Below are positions 1 to 8,522 of a stretch of 64,000 bases of DNA, piece by piece. Below the pieces are notes generated by a model that worked only from the letters and a program-made list of their open reading frames with translations, did no database searches and was not told the origin of the DNA. Made by a program: the position numbers and the translations under genes. The first letter of the stretch is position 1; each line of letters starts with the position of its first letter. The stretch is from Mycolicibacterium sp. CBMA 247 (lineage in GTDB: Bacteria > Actinomycetota > Actinomycetes > Mycobacteriales > Mycobacteriaceae), in contig NZ_VTGX01000002.1 in assembly GCF_009729095.1 (NCBI RefSeq), positions 1,447,178 to 1,511,177 on the forward strand. The letters are read 5' to 3'.

Positions 1-1
1 C

Positions 2-208
2 GCGGCGACCCTGTCCGAGGCGATGGCGCAGCTCGACGGGGACCGGGTGGCGGTTCTGGTCGGTGCCGAGGGCCCGGGACTGACCGAGCGGACGATGCGG
101 GCCAGCGATGTGCGGGTACGTATCCCGATGTCACGCGGCACCGATTCGCTGAACGTCGCCACGGCCGCCGCGCTCGCGTTCTACGAGCGTGCCAGGCTCG
201 GGGGCTGA
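2..208 (+). CDS. TrmH/SpoU-family RNA 2'-O-methyltransferase, C-terminal end
   Basis: This is the last 68 codons of a SpoU/TrmH RNA methyltransferase whose start lies before the window. The visible part holds the two signature motifs of the trefoil-knot fold: LVGAEGPGLTE (motif 2) and, near the end, MSRGTDSLNVATAAALAFYE (motif 3), which in this family bind S-adenosylmethionine and form the dimer interface. The enzyme methylates a ribose 2'-OH in rRNA or tRNA; the exact target cannot be told from this part. The next gene follows after 20 bp on the same strand. In M. tuberculosis the equivalent pair is Rv0881-Rv0882, recalled from memory. Confidence 0.9.
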   Translation, partial: AATLSEAMAQLDGDRVAVLVGAEGPGLTERTMRASDVRVRIPMSRGTDSLNVATAAALAFYERARLGG

Positions 209-228
209 GGTCGCGTTAGATTGACACC

Positions 229-504
229 GTGACCGACGATTCCACACCGTGGGGTACCGGCCTGACTGTGGCCGGTTTCGTGGCCGCGGTTCTGGGCGCG
301 GCGATCGTCGTGCTCGGTGTGGGGCTGTTGCGTGTGCACCCACTGCTGGCGATCGGCCTGAACATGGTGGCCGTCGGCGGGTTGGCCCCGACGGTGTGGG
401 GCTGGCGGCACCGGCCGGTGTGGCGTTGGTTCGTGTTGGGGTCGTGCGTCGGCGTGGCGGGCGGCTGGCTGGTACTGCTGGCCATCGGTCTGACCCAGGT
501 TTGA
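229..504 (+). CDS. Small membrane protein (Rv0882-like)
   Basis: A 91-residue protein with three hydrophobic stretches: about residues 11-33 (GLTVAGFVAAVLGAAIVVLG), 36-55 and 67-90. The last segment ends almost at the C-terminus. The loop between segments 2 and 3 is basic (WGWRHRPVWRW). It starts with GTG 20 bp after the methyltransferase stop and converges on the SAM methyltransferase gene 13 bp downstream. Size and position match Rv0882 of M. tuberculosis. No function can be read from it. Confidence 0.8.
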   Translation: MTDDSTPWGTGLTVAGFVAAVLGAAIVVLGVGLLRVHPLLAIGLNMVAVGGLAPTVWGWRHRPVWRWFVLGSCVGVAGGWLVLLAIGLTQV

Positions 505-516
505 CCCGATTACGGC

Positions 517-1434
517 TCAGGCCACCAGTTCTGCCGCGGTGTAGTTGGCGCCGAGCAGGCCCGCGATCGCCTCGTCGGGGCGGAACGCCCGGCCGTGCGC
601 GGCGAACATCTCCTCGGCGTTGGTCGTGTCGGTGCGCCAGCCGCGGTCGGTGAGGTAGCCCGGAACCGGGTGACGCCTGCCGCCGAAGGTGAGGTCGGCC
701 AGATCCTCGACCTCTAGTCCCTGCTCGCGCTGGCGTGCGGTCATGGCCCGCACCCGGTCGCTGACCAGACCGGCCCGGTCGGCGGCCCAATCGGTGGCGA
801 CCCGGCTGCCCGGGGCGCTCAGTGCGGTGATGTCGTCGAACAGCCGGTCCTGGGCCTCCGGCGGCAGGTAGCCCAGCAGGCCCTCGGCGATCCAGGCGGT
901 GGGGGAGTCGGGGTCGAACCCTTGGGCGCGCAGTTCGGCCGGCCAGTCGTGGCGTAGGTCGATCCCGATGGGATGCAGCTGCGCGGTCGGGGTGGCGCCG
1001 AGCTCGGCCAGGGTGCGGCCCTTGAACTCGATGACCGCGGGCTGGTCCAGTTCGAACACCGTGGTGCCGGCCGGCCACGGCAACCGGTAGGGCCGGGCGT
1101 CCAGGCCCGAGGCCAGGATCACCGCCTGACGGATGCCGGACTGAGCGGCGGCCAGGAAGAAATCGTCGAAATAGCGGGTGCGGATGGCCATCGCGTCGGC
1201 GAGCAGGTTCGGATCCAGGGCGTCCGCACCGGCCTCGGCGTCGGCGTCCAGGTCACCCTGGGCCAGCCGGATGTAGTAATCCACCCCGACGGCGTTGACC
1301 AGGGGTTCGGCGTAGACATCGGTGATGAGCGGGTTGGGTGCCTTGGAGGCCAGCGCGCGGGATGCGGCCACGCCGGTCGCGGTGGTGCCGACGCCGGTGG
1401 CGAGGTCCCAGGTGTCGTTGTCGGTCCGCGCCAT
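517..1434 (-). CDS. Class I SAM-dependent methyltransferase, mycobacterial TIGR00027/LCM-like family
   Basis: A 305-residue protein of the family widely annotated in mycobacteria as putative S-adenosyl-L-methionine-dependent methyltransferase, related to leucine carboxyl methyltransferases. The opening block (ATGVAASRALASKAPNPLI, then DVYAEPLV) and the motif I region (AVILASGLDARPYRLPW) are typical. A later WIAEGLLGYLP block corresponds to motif IV of the family. The ATG has a good ribosome site (taggagggcgta). It follows the LLM oxidoreductase by 45 bp and is probably co-transcribed with it and sepH. Substrates of most family members are unknown; mycobacteria carry many paralogues. Confidence 0.9.
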   Translation of the reverse strand: MARTDNDTWDLATGVGTTATGVAASRALASKAPNPLITDVYAEPLVNAVGVDYYIRLAQGDLDADAEAGADALDPNLLADAMAIRTRYFDDFFLAAAQSGIRQAVILASGLDARPYRLPWPAGTTVFELDQPAVIEFKGRTLAELGATPTAQLHPIGIDLRHDWPAELRAQGFDPDSPTAWIAEGLLGYLPPEAQDRLFDDITALSAPGSRVATDWAADRAGLVSDRVRAMTARQREQGLEVEDLADLTFGGRRHPVPGYLTDRGWRTDTTNAEEMFAAHGRAFRPDEAIAGLLGANYTAAELVA

Positions 1435-1479
1435 TACGCCCTCCTAATGCACAGCTAAGCTAGTTATTAGTCACTATAA

Positions 1480-2298
1480 CTAATTCAGGAGTGTGCGCGC
1501 CAACCGGGCCCGCTGGTCCGCCGCGTCCTCGGCGGTGTCCTCGATGCCGGCGATCCGCACCACGACCTGATCGGCGCCGGCCGAGTGATACTCGGCGACG
1601 CGCTGCGAGATGAGCTCAGGAGCGCCCCACGCCGTGACGCCGTCGAGCAACCGGTCGCCGACGGTGTCGATCTCGGTCTCGGTGAAGCCCTGCCGGAGCA
1701 GGTTGCGCCGGTAGCCACCCTGCCCGGCCAGGAACTGCAGCGGGCCGGCGGCCACAGTACGGGCCAGCTCGCGGTCGGTCACCGGGATGACCATGAGCAG
1801 GACCGCCAACAGCCGGTCGGGGCCCAGCGCCGACCTGGCCGATGCCACGTATGACGGGGTCACCAGGTACGGATATGCGCCGCCGGCCCGGTCCCGCGCC
1901 AGGGTCAGCATCTTCGGCCCGAGCGCGGCCAGCACCCGCCGTTCCGCGTCGATGCCCGCGGCGTCGAGCTCGTCCAGGTAGGCGTTGAGGGTGGCCACCG
2001 GCTGTGGGCCGTGCGCACCGCCGAGGCCGACGAGGAATCGGTCGGGGTGCTCGCGCTGGAGTTCGGCGTGGGTGGCGATGACCTCGGCGGACGGCACCCG
2101 CACGACCGGAATGATCCCGGTGGCCACCGGGATCGACGTCGTCGCGCGCACTGCCGCGGCGAGCATCGGAAGGTTTCCCGACCGCCACAAGGTGGCGAAG
2201 CCGAGATCCTCGGCCTGGCGTGCTTCGTCGGCGACCACTGCCGCATCGTCGGTGAACGGATTGCTGCCGGCCAGCCCGATCGGGCCAAGGGAGATCAT
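1480..2298 (-). CDS. LLM-class F420-dependent oxidoreductase (TIGR03620-like)
   Basis: A 272-residue luciferase-like (TIM-barrel) oxidoreductase. The N-terminal region with EARQAEDLGFATLWRSG and the later VATGIIPV strand are characteristic of the F420-binding subgroup expanded in mycobacteria. It is shorter than full-length LLM monooxygenases, which fits the TIGR03620 subgroup. Expected chemistry is hydride transfer with F420; the substrate is unknown. It sits 43 bp downstream of sepH and 45 bp upstream of the SAM methyltransferase on the same strand, so a three-gene transcript is likely. Confidence 0.85.
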   Translation of the reverse strand: MISLGPIGLAGSNPFTDDAAVVADEARQAEDLGFATLWRSGNLPMLAAAVRATTSIPVATGIIPVVRVPSAEVIATHAELQREHPDRFLVGLGGAHGPQPVATLNAYLDELDAAGIDAERRVLAALGPKMLTLARDRAGGAYPYLVTPSYVASARSALGPDRLLAVLLMVIPVTDRELARTVAAGPLQFLAGQGGYRRNLLRQGFTETEIDTVGDRLLDGVTAWGAPELISQRVAEYHSAGADQVVVRIAGIEDTAEDAADQRARLARTLLN

Positions 2299-2341
2299 GC
2301 GTGCCGACGCTATGACCTCAAGGACGCTTCAGGTCAAGCGG

Positions 2342-3148
2342 TCAGGGCTGCGTACCCGACGAGCGCACGCCCAGTAGCACGTCCTCCCAGGCCGGAACCG
2401 CGGGACGGGCCTTGCGGCCGCGCTTGGGTGCCGGGGGAGTGGGTGCGGGTTCGGCCGGTCGGCTGAACTGCTCGTGGGCCGCGGCCGCGCCTTGATGGGC
2501 CTCGTGAGTCTCGTGATTGTCGAAAAGGTGCGGCACCGCGGGGACCGGTCGCAGCGGCCGACCAAAATCGGGGTTGATCAGCTGGCGGGCCGCATCGTCC
2601 GAAGCGGCGACGGTGCCGCCGTGGGCTCCGGGGGTGAACCGGAAATGCGCCAGGTTGTCCGACCGGCCGGCCTTCCAGGCCAGCTGCACGGTCCAGCGGC
2701 TGTCCTCGTTGCGCCAGGCGTCCCAGGCGATGGAGTCGGGGTCCAGCCCGCGGGCAACCAGGGCCTTCGTCACGGTTTCCAGCAGCGTCAGCACTGCGGG
2801 TCCGTCGGCCAGCACCGGATGCGCGGCGGTTGCGAGTTCGGCCGCACGGGCGCGCTCCAGCAACACCGGATGGGCGAACCGTTCGACCCGCTCGACCGGC
2901 ACCCCGGCCGTCGCGGCCAACTGTTCGACCGATGCTCCGGCGCGAATCTTTGCCTGAATCTCCTTGGGTCGCAGCACGTTCTGCACCTCTACATCGATCT
3001 CGGTCTGATTCGAGGCGACCTTGTCGCCGTGCATCGCAGCGCGCAGCCGGTCATCGACACGCAAGCTGAACGTTTCTTTGGAGTCGTCGGATTCACAGAT
3101 GATGCGCCTGCCGTCAACGTTCAATCCAACGACTCTGAGTTCTCGCAT
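2342..3148 (-). CDS. sepH: SepH cell-division protein (DUF3071 family)
   Basis: A 268-residue homologue of Rv0883c and of Streptomyces SepH, which binds FtsZ and promotes Z-ring assembly. The conserved N-terminal domain spans roughly residues 1-170: it opens MRELRVVGLNVDGRRIICES, carries VQNVLRPKEIQAKIRAGAS and a helix-turn-helix-like stretch VEQLAATAGVPVERVERFAHPV, and closes with the WDAWRNEDSRWTVQLAW block. The C-terminal 100 residues are proline- and alanine-rich and end in a basic conserved patch (KRGRKARPAVPAWEDVLLG). It lies 92 bp downstream of serC on the same strand. Family assignment is firm; the FtsZ role is carried over from Streptomyces. Confidence 0.9.
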   Translation of the reverse strand: MRELRVVGLNVDGRRIICESDDSKETFSLRVDDRLRAAMHGDKVASNQTEIDVEVQNVLRPKEIQAKIRAGASVEQLAATAGVPVERVERFAHPVLLERARAAELATAAHPVLADGPAVLTLLETVTKALVARGLDPDSIAWDAWRNEDSRWTVQLAWKAGRSDNLAHFRFTPGAHGGTVAASDDAARQLINPDFGRPLRPVPAVPHLFDNHETHEAHQGAAAAHEQFSRPAEPAPTPPAPKRGRKARPAVPAWEDVLLGVRSSGTQP

Positions 3149-3240
3149 ACCGACCTGACCTCCTGCGCGAACCCTACTGCGTTATCAGCCCGTTACCGCG
3201 CTGACACGCTGGAGGGAAGGCGCCCGAGTCGGACGTTGAC

Positions 3241-4347
3241 TCAGAGTTGTCCTACGACCCAGTCGACGCAGCTGGTCAGGGCGCTCACGTCGTCGGGCTC
3301 CACGGCCGGGAACATGCCGACCCGCAGCTGGTTACGGCCCAGCTTGCGGTAGGGCTCGGTGTCGACGATTCCGTTGGCGCGCAGCACCTTGGCGACCGCG
3401 GCGGCATCCACCGAATCGCTGAAGTCGATCGTGCCGACCACCTGCGAGCGCAGCGCCGGATCGGTGACGAACGGGGTGGCGAAGGACGACGCCTCGGCCC
3501 ACGAGTACAGCCGCTGCGAGGAGTCCGCGGTGCGCTTGACGGCCCAGTCCAGCCCGCCGTTGCCGTTGAGCCAGTCGACCTGCTCGGCCAGCAGGATCAG
3601 CGTCGCGATGGCCGGGGTGTTGTAGGTCTGGTTCTTGAGGCTGTTCTCCACCGCGATCGGCAGCGACAGGAAGTCGGGCACCCAGCGGTCCGATGCGGCG
3701 ATCGCCTCGATGCGGGCCAGCGCCGCGGGGCTGAGGATGGCCAGCCACAGGCCACCGTCACCGGCGAAATTCTTCTGCGGCGCAAAGTAATACGCGTCAG
3801 CGTCGGCGATGTCGACGGGCAGGCCGCCGGCGGCCGAGGTGGCGTCGATCAGAACCAGCGCATCGCCGGCCGGGCGCTGGACCGGCACCGAGACACCGGT
3901 CGAGGTCTCGTTGTGCGCCCAGGCGACGGCGTCCACCGACGGGTCGGACTGCGGCTGCGGAGCGGTACCCGGGTCGGTCTTGACGATGATCGGGTCGCCG
4001 ACGAACGGGTTCTTGGCCACGCACGAGGCGAACTTGGCGCTGAACTCGCCGTAGGTCAGGTGCAGGGAGCGCTTGTCGATCAGGCCGAAGGCCGCGGCGT
4101 CCCAGAAGGCGGTCGAGCCGCCGTTGCCGAGGATCACCTCATAGCCGTCGGGAACCGAGAACAGCTGGCGCACCCCGTCGCGGACGCGACCCACCAGATT
4201 CTTGATCGGTGCCTGCCGGTGGGACGTGCCGAACAGATCCCCTGCAGCGGCCAGCGCGGTCAGTTGCTCGGGGCGGACCTTGGAGGGGCCGCATCCGAAT
4301 CGGCCGTCGCGGGGCTTGAGGTCGGCGGGGATGGTGAGTTCAGCCAT
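3241..4347 (-). CDS. serC: Phosphoserine aminotransferase
   Basis: A 368-residue class V aminotransferase, the length usual for actinobacterial SerC. It converts 3-phosphohydroxypyruvate and glutamate to phosphoserine in serine synthesis and also serves pyridoxal phosphate synthesis. Visible features are the start DGRFGCGPSKVRPEQL, the VILGNGGSTAFWDAAAFGL PLP-phosphate region, VAWAHNETSTGV, the LIDATSAAGG strand and YYFAPQKNFAGDGG, where K192 or so is the Schiff-base lysine. The map gene ends 21 bp upstream, so the two are probably one transcript. Rv0884c is the M. tuberculosis counterpart. Confidence 0.97.
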   Translation of the reverse strand: MAELTIPADLKPRDGRFGCGPSKVRPEQLTALAAAGDLFGTSHRQAPIKNLVGRVRDGVRQLFSVPDGYEVILGNGGSTAFWDAAAFGLIDKRSLHLTYGEFSAKFASCVAKNPFVGDPIIVKTDPGTAPQPQSDPSVDAVAWAHNETSTGVSVPVQRPAGDALVLIDATSAAGGLPVDIADADAYYFAPQKNFAGDGGLWLAILSPAALARIEAIAASDRWVPDFLSLPIAVENSLKNQTYNTPAIATLILLAEQVDWLNGNGGLDWAVKRTADSSQRLYSWAEASSFATPFVTDPALRSQVVGTIDFSDSVDAAAVAKVLRANGIVDTEPYRKLGRNQLRVGMFPAVEPDDVSALTSCVDWVVGQL

Positions 4348-4368
4348 GCCCTTAGCCTAATGAGCGGC

Positions 4369-5133
4369 TCAATTGGTCAGAATTCGGGCACCGTCGGCGG
4401 TGACCGCCACGGTGTGTTCGCTGTGCGCGGCGCGGACCCCGGTGGCGGTGCGCAGCGTCCAGCCATCGGGGTCGTGAACGTAGCCCGTGCTGCCGTCGGC
4501 GATCAGCATCGGTTCGATCGCGATCACCAGGCCGGGCTGCAAGGCCATGCCTTGGCCGCGCTGTCCCGCATTGGGGACGTGCGGCGCCTCGTGCATCGTG
4601 CGCCCGATCCCGTGTCCGCCGTGGTTGGCCAGCAGGCCGTAGCCCGCCTCGCGGGCCACCGACGCGATGGCGTGCCCGATGTCCCCCAGGGTGTTGCCGG
4701 GCCGTACCGCGGCGATTCCGGCGGCCAGGGCCGCATCCGTCGCCTCGATCAGTGCGGTGTCGGCCGCCCGCGGCGTTCCGATCACGAAGCTGCGGGCGGA
4801 GTCTCCGCACCAACCGTTCAGGATTGCCCCGAAGTCCACCGACACCAGGTCCCCGTCGGCCAGGACGGTGCCGTCGGGGATGCCGTGCACCACCGCGTCG
4901 TTGACGCTCACGCACAGCACGGCCGGGAACGGGCTGGGCGCCCATCGCGGGTGGTAGTCGAGGAACGGTGAGGTGGCGCCGTGGGCGGCAAGGATTTCGG
5001 CGGCGATTCTGTCCAAATCGGCGGCGGTGTGACCGGGAGCGGCCTGCGCGGCGATCGCCCGCAATGCTTCGGCGACCACCGCTCCGGCCGCCGACATCGC
5101 TTCCAACTGGTCTTCTGTCTTCATGCTGACCAC
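4369..5133 (-). CDS. map: Type I methionine aminopeptidase
   Basis: A 254-residue type I methionine aminopeptidase, removing the initiator methionine from nascent proteins with two divalent metal ions. All expected residues are visible: VVHGIP (substrate His), VDFGA and GDSAR (two Asp ligands), NHGGHGIG (His ligand), VIAIEPM and HSEHTVAV (two Glu ligands). There is no N-terminal SH3-binding or zinc extension. The position next to serC is not that of mapA or mapB in M. tuberculosis as I recall, so this may be an additional copy. It is divergent from the AurF-like gene, with 120 bp between start codons. Confidence 0.93.
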   Translation of the reverse strand: MVSMKTEDQLEAMSAAGAVVAEALRAIAAQAAPGHTAADLDRIAAEILAAHGATSPFLDYHPRWAPSPFPAVLCVSVNDAVVHGIPDGTVLADGDLVSVDFGAILNGWCGDSARSFVIGTPRAADTALIEATDAALAAGIAAVRPGNTLGDIGHAIASVAREAGYGLLANHGGHGIGRTMHEAPHVPNAGQRGQGMALQPGLVIAIEPMLIADGSTGYVHDPDGWTLRTATGVRAAHSEHTVAVTADGARILTN

Positions 5134-5198
5134 GGATGGCTACCTATCGGCAAACTGTTCAAATTGGGCATGGACTTTTACTCGATACCTGCGGTACC

Positions 5199-5208
5199 GT
5201 TGTACAAC
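5199..5208. promoter_or_regulatory. 10-bp perfect palindrome between map and the AurF-like gene
   Basis: GTTGTACAAC is a perfect 10-bp inverted repeat in the 120-bp gap between two divergent genes. A TATATG-like -10 candidate for the plus-strand gene follows about 8 bp downstream, so a protein bound here could control that promoter. No regulator gene is adjacent, and a 10-bp palindrome can occur by chance. Confidence 0.3.
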
Positions 5209-5253
5209 AAGTGGGTATATGTAAACCTCAGACGATAGAGAGAGGTCTGCAAC

Positions 5254-6270
5254 ATGGCTCGGACCAAGATGGTCAGGCGCTGGCGCAAGAACATGGACGT
5301 CAGCGACGACGCCCAGTACGTCGACATGCTCACCACACTGTCCGAGGGGTCGGTGCGGCGCAACTTCAATCCGTACCAGGACATCGAGTGGGATTCGCCG
5401 GCGTTTGCCGTCGTGCCCAACGATCCGCGCTGGATCCTGCCGGAGACCGACCCGATGGGCGGTCACCCCTGGTACCAGGCACTGCCGGTGGAGCGGCAGA
5501 TCGAGATCGGCATGTGGCGCCAGGCCAACGTCGCCAAGGTCGGCCTGCACTTCGAGAACATCCTGATCCGCGGGCTGATGGAGTATTCGTTCTGGGTGCC
5601 CAACGGCTCGCCGGAGTACCGGTACTGCCTGCACGAATCGGTTGAAGAGTGCAACCACACCCTGATGTTCCAGGAGATGGTCAACCGCATCGGCATTGAC
5701 GTGCCGGGCATGCCGCGGCTGCTCAAGTGGCTGCAGCCGCTCATCCCGCTGGCCGCAGGCCCGCTACCGATTCCGTTCTTCTTCGGCGTGCTCGCCGGTG
5801 AGGAGCCCATCGACCACACGCAGAAGAACGTGCTGCGCGAGGGCAGGACCCTGCACCCCATCATGGAGCGGGTGATGGCGATTCACGTCGCCGAGGAGGC
5901 CCGGCACATCTCGTTCGCGCACCAGTACCTGCACAAGCGCGTGCCGCGCCTGCGCCGCCGTCAGCGCTGGATCCTTTCGATCTTCGTGCCGCTCACAATG
6001 CGCATCCTGTGCTCGGCGATCATCGTGCCGCCGCGCACGTTCTGGAAGGAATTCGACATCCCCCGCTCGGTGCGCAAGGAGCTGTTCTTCAACGCGCCCG
6101 AGTCCCGCAAGATGCTGCGCGATATGTTCGGCGACGTCCGGATGCTGTGCCACGACACCGGCCTGATGAATCCGATCGCCAAGTTGATATGGCGGATTTG
6201 CAAGATCGACGGGCCGCCGAGCCGCTACCGTAGCGAACCGCAGCGCGAGCACCTGGTTTCCGTCGCCTAA
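5254..6270 (+). CDS. AurF-like diiron oxygenase (Rv0885-like)
   Basis: A 338-residue protein of the AurF/p-aminobenzoate N-oxygenase-like diiron family, also annotated as a diiron oxygenase in mycobacteria. Candidate iron ligands are E101 (HFENILIRG), the EECNH cluster at 131-135, and a second ligand pair in HVAEEARHISFAHQYL around residues 211-226. Segment RWILSIFVPLTMRILCSAIIV around 240-260 is hydrophobic and could sit at the membrane. The fprB gene follows after 30 bp and could supply electrons. Counterpart of Rv0885. The substrate is not known. Confidence 0.85.
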   Translation: MARTKMVRRWRKNMDVSDDAQYVDMLTTLSEGSVRRNFNPYQDIEWDSPAFAVVPNDPRWILPETDPMGGHPWYQALPVERQIEIGMWRQANVAKVGLHFENILIRGLMEYSFWVPNGSPEYRYCLHESVEECNHTLMFQEMVNRIGIDVPGMPRLLKWLQPLIPLAAGPLPIPFFFGVLAGEEPIDHTQKNVLREGRTLHPIMERVMAIHVAEEARHISFAHQYLHKRVPRLRRRQRWILSIFVPLTMRILCSAIIVPPRTFWKEFDIPRSVRKELFFNAPESRKMLRDMFGDVRMLCHDTGLMNPIAKLIWRICKIDGPPSRYRSEPQREHLVSVA

Positions 6271-6300
6271 AGCTCGCCAAGGTTCATCGAAGGTACTTTC

Positions 6301-7974
6301 ATGCCCCATGTGATCACCCAGTCGTGTTGCAGCGATGGGTCCTGTGTCTATGCGTGCCCGGTGAACTGCATCCATCCCTCACCGGATGAGCCGGGCTTCG
6401 CGACAGCCGAGATGCTCTACATCGACCCCGATGCGTGTGTGGACTGCGGTGCGTGCGTCAGCGCCTGCCCGGTCGGCGCGATCGCGGCCGACACCCGGCT
6501 GACCGACAAGCAGCTGCCGTTCATCGAGCTCAACGCCGCGTTCTACCCGAAGCGCGAAGGCAAACTGCCGCCGACGTCCAAGCTGGCGCCGGTGATCGCG
6601 GCCCCGAAAGTGGTGGCGCGTTCCGGTGGACCGTTGACGGTGGCCATCGTGGGCTCCGGCCCGGCCGCGATGTACGCAGCCGACGAGCTGTTGACGCAGC
6701 GCGGCGTGCGGGTCAACATGTTCGAGAAGCTGCCGACCCCCTACGGGTTGGTGCGTGCCGGTGTCGCGCCGGATCATCAGAGCACCAAGCGGGTGACGCG
6801 GCTGTTCGACACGATCGGTAACCAACCGGGATTCAAGTTCTTCCTGAATGTCGAGGTTGGCAAACACCTTTCGCATGCCGACCTGCTGGAGCACCACCAC
6901 GCCGTGCTGTATGCGGTGGGTGCGCCCAACGACCGTCGGCTCGACGTCGACGGCATGGACCTGCCGGGCACCGGGACCGCCACCGAAATGGTGGCCTGGA
7001 TCAACGGGCATCCCGAGTTCACCGATCTGCCGGTGGACCTGAGTCATGAACGGGTCGTCATCGTCGGCAACGGCAACGTCGCATTGGATGTGGCCCGGGT
7101 GCTCACCACCGATCCGGATGCGTTGGCCCGCACCGACATTTCCGATCATGCCCTGGCTGCACTGCGCTCATCGAAGGTTTCTGAGGTGGTGGTCGCGGCT
7201 CGCCGCGGACCCGCGCAGTCGGCCTTCACGCTGCCCGAGCTCATCGGGCTGATCGCCAGCTGTGACGTCGTGCTCGACGAGGCCGATCACCAGTTGGTGA
7301 TCGCGGATCTGGCCCGTGAGACGGATCCGCTGACCCGCAACAAACTGGAGATCCTGGCCAAGCTCAACACTGTTGAACCGGGCGCCTCACAACGTCCTAC
7401 CCGGCCACGGATCCGGCTGGCCTACCGGCTCACCCCGCAGCGCGTGCTCGGTGAAGCCCGGGTGACCGGTATCGAATTCGGTGTGACCGGAACCGATCAG
7501 GTGAGCACACTCGAGGCTGGGCTGGTGTTGACCTCGATCGGCTACCGCGGCAAGGCGATTGACTCCCTGCCGTTCGACGAGGCCGCCTCGGTGGTGCCCA
7601 ACGACGGCGGCCGGGTGACCGGTGCGTCCGGTGCATACGTGGCCGGGTGGATCAAGCGCGGCCCGACCGGGTTCATCGGCACCAACAAGTCGTGTGCGGC
7701 GCAGACCGTCCACCAGCTGGTCGACGACTACAACGCCGGTGCGCTGACAGATCCGGAGCACAAGCCGGCCGCCTTGGAGAAGCTGGTGCGGACGCGTCAG
7801 CCCGCCGTGGTCGACGCCGCCGGCTGGCAGGCGATCGACGCCGCCGAGGTCGCCCGCGGCGGCGAGGACCGGCCGCGCGACAAGTTCACCTCGGTTGCCG
7901 AGATGATCGCGGTCGCCGCGGCTGCGCCGAAACCGACAGTGCGACAGCGGGTTATCACCGGCCTGCGGGGCTAA
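6301..7974 (+). CDS. fprB: Ferredoxin / ferredoxin-NADP reductase fusion
   Basis: A 557-residue protein with an N-terminal seven/eight-iron ferredoxin domain fused to an adrenodoxin-reductase-type flavoprotein. Ferredoxin cysteines are in CCSDGSCVYACPVNCIHP (residues 8-26) and CVDCGACVSACPVGAI (residues 46-61). The FAD motif is VAIVGSGPAAMYAADELL around residue 115 and the NADP motif is VVIVGNGNVALDVARVL around residue 256; a closing GWIKRGPTGFIGTNK block near 453-467 is typical of FprA/FprB. It transfers electrons from NADPH to iron-sulfur proteins. It overlaps the convergent kinase gene by 4 bp at the stop codons. Matches M. tuberculosis Rv0886. Confidence 0.95.
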   Translation: MPHVITQSCCSDGSCVYACPVNCIHPSPDEPGFATAEMLYIDPDACVDCGACVSACPVGAIAADTRLTDKQLPFIELNAAFYPKREGKLPPTSKLAPVIAAPKVVARSGGPLTVAIVGSGPAAMYAADELLTQRGVRVNMFEKLPTPYGLVRAGVAPDHQSTKRVTRLFDTIGNQPGFKFFLNVEVGKHLSHADLLEHHHAVLYAVGAPNDRRLDVDGMDLPGTGTATEMVAWINGHPEFTDLPVDLSHERVVIVGNGNVALDVARVLTTDPDALARTDISDHALAALRSSKVSEVVVAARRGPAQSAFTLPELIGLIASCDVVLDEADHQLVIADLARETDPLTRNKLEILAKLNTVEPGASQRPTRPRIRLAYRLTPQRVLGEARVTGIEFGVTGTDQVSTLEAGLVLTSIGYRGKAIDSLPFDEAASVVPNDGGRVTGASGAYVAGWIKRGPTGFIGTNKSCAAQTVHQLVDDYNAGALTDPEHKPAALEKLVRTRQPAVVDAAGWQAIDAAEVARGGEDRPRDKFTSVAEMIAVAAAAPKPTVRQRVITGLRG

Positions 7975-8522
7975 TTGGGCGCGGTGAATTCGAATCCGCG
8001 TTCGGTGGGTACCGCGATCAGGTCGGCACACGCCCTGGGCTGAAATCGGGTGATGAACTCGACCTCCTGGGCGGCCCACCGGTCCCAGTGCGGCCGGTAG
8101 GTGTCGCCGTCGCGCTCTAGCGCCCGGCGTTTGCGCTCGGCGTCGTCGGCGTCGACCCAGATGCCCAGATCGGCCAGGGCCCGGGTGGCCGGGGTGAGCG
8201 CACCGATGCCCTCGACGATCAGACGTTGGCCGGGTTCGACCGTGTGCCAGCCACTCGGAGCGGCCGTGGCCCAATCCCACCCTCGCCAGCGCCCGGTGCG
8301 TCCGGCCGCCCGCGGTTCGAGCAGTGATCGCTGCAAATGTTCTGCAGCCCAGAGTAATCCGTCCCACCCCGGGTAGATGTCGTCGAGTCGAAGGACCACA
8401 CTTCCGGTCCACTCGTGGTGCAGCTGTATCGCCAGCGTCGACTTGCCCGACCCGGAGCGTCCGTCGATCAGCACCGTCGTCGCAGCAGCGCCCAGGCGGC
8501 GCAGGATGTCATCGAGTGCCAA
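7971..8522 (-). CDS. P-loop kinase, uridine/nucleoside-kinase-like
   Basis: A 183-residue P-loop protein with Walker A GRSGSGKST at residues 21-29 and a LRLDDIYPGWDGL segment that resembles the acidic acceptor-binding region of uridine kinase/phosphoribulokinase-type enzymes. LIVEGIGAL and a basic ERKRRALERDGDTYR lid region also fit a small-molecule kinase. Its start codon lies 14 bp inside the end of the ecfT gene, so it is translationally coupled to the vitamin transporter operon. A role in phosphorylating the imported compound is an inference from that coupling. Confidence 0.75.
   Translation of the reverse strand: MALDDILRRLGAAATTVLIDGRSGSGKSTLAIQLHHEWTGSVVLRLDDIYPGWDGLLWAAEHLQRSLLEPRAAGRTGRWRGWDWATAAPSGWHTVEPGQRLIVEGIGALTPATRALADLGIWVDADDAERKRRALERDGDTYRPHWDRWAAQEVEFITRFQPRACADLIAVPTERGFEFTAPN

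Noticed and set aside
3247..4971. 574-codon plus-strand frame
   Set aside because: Antisense to serC and map, both of which carry full sets of catalytic residues.
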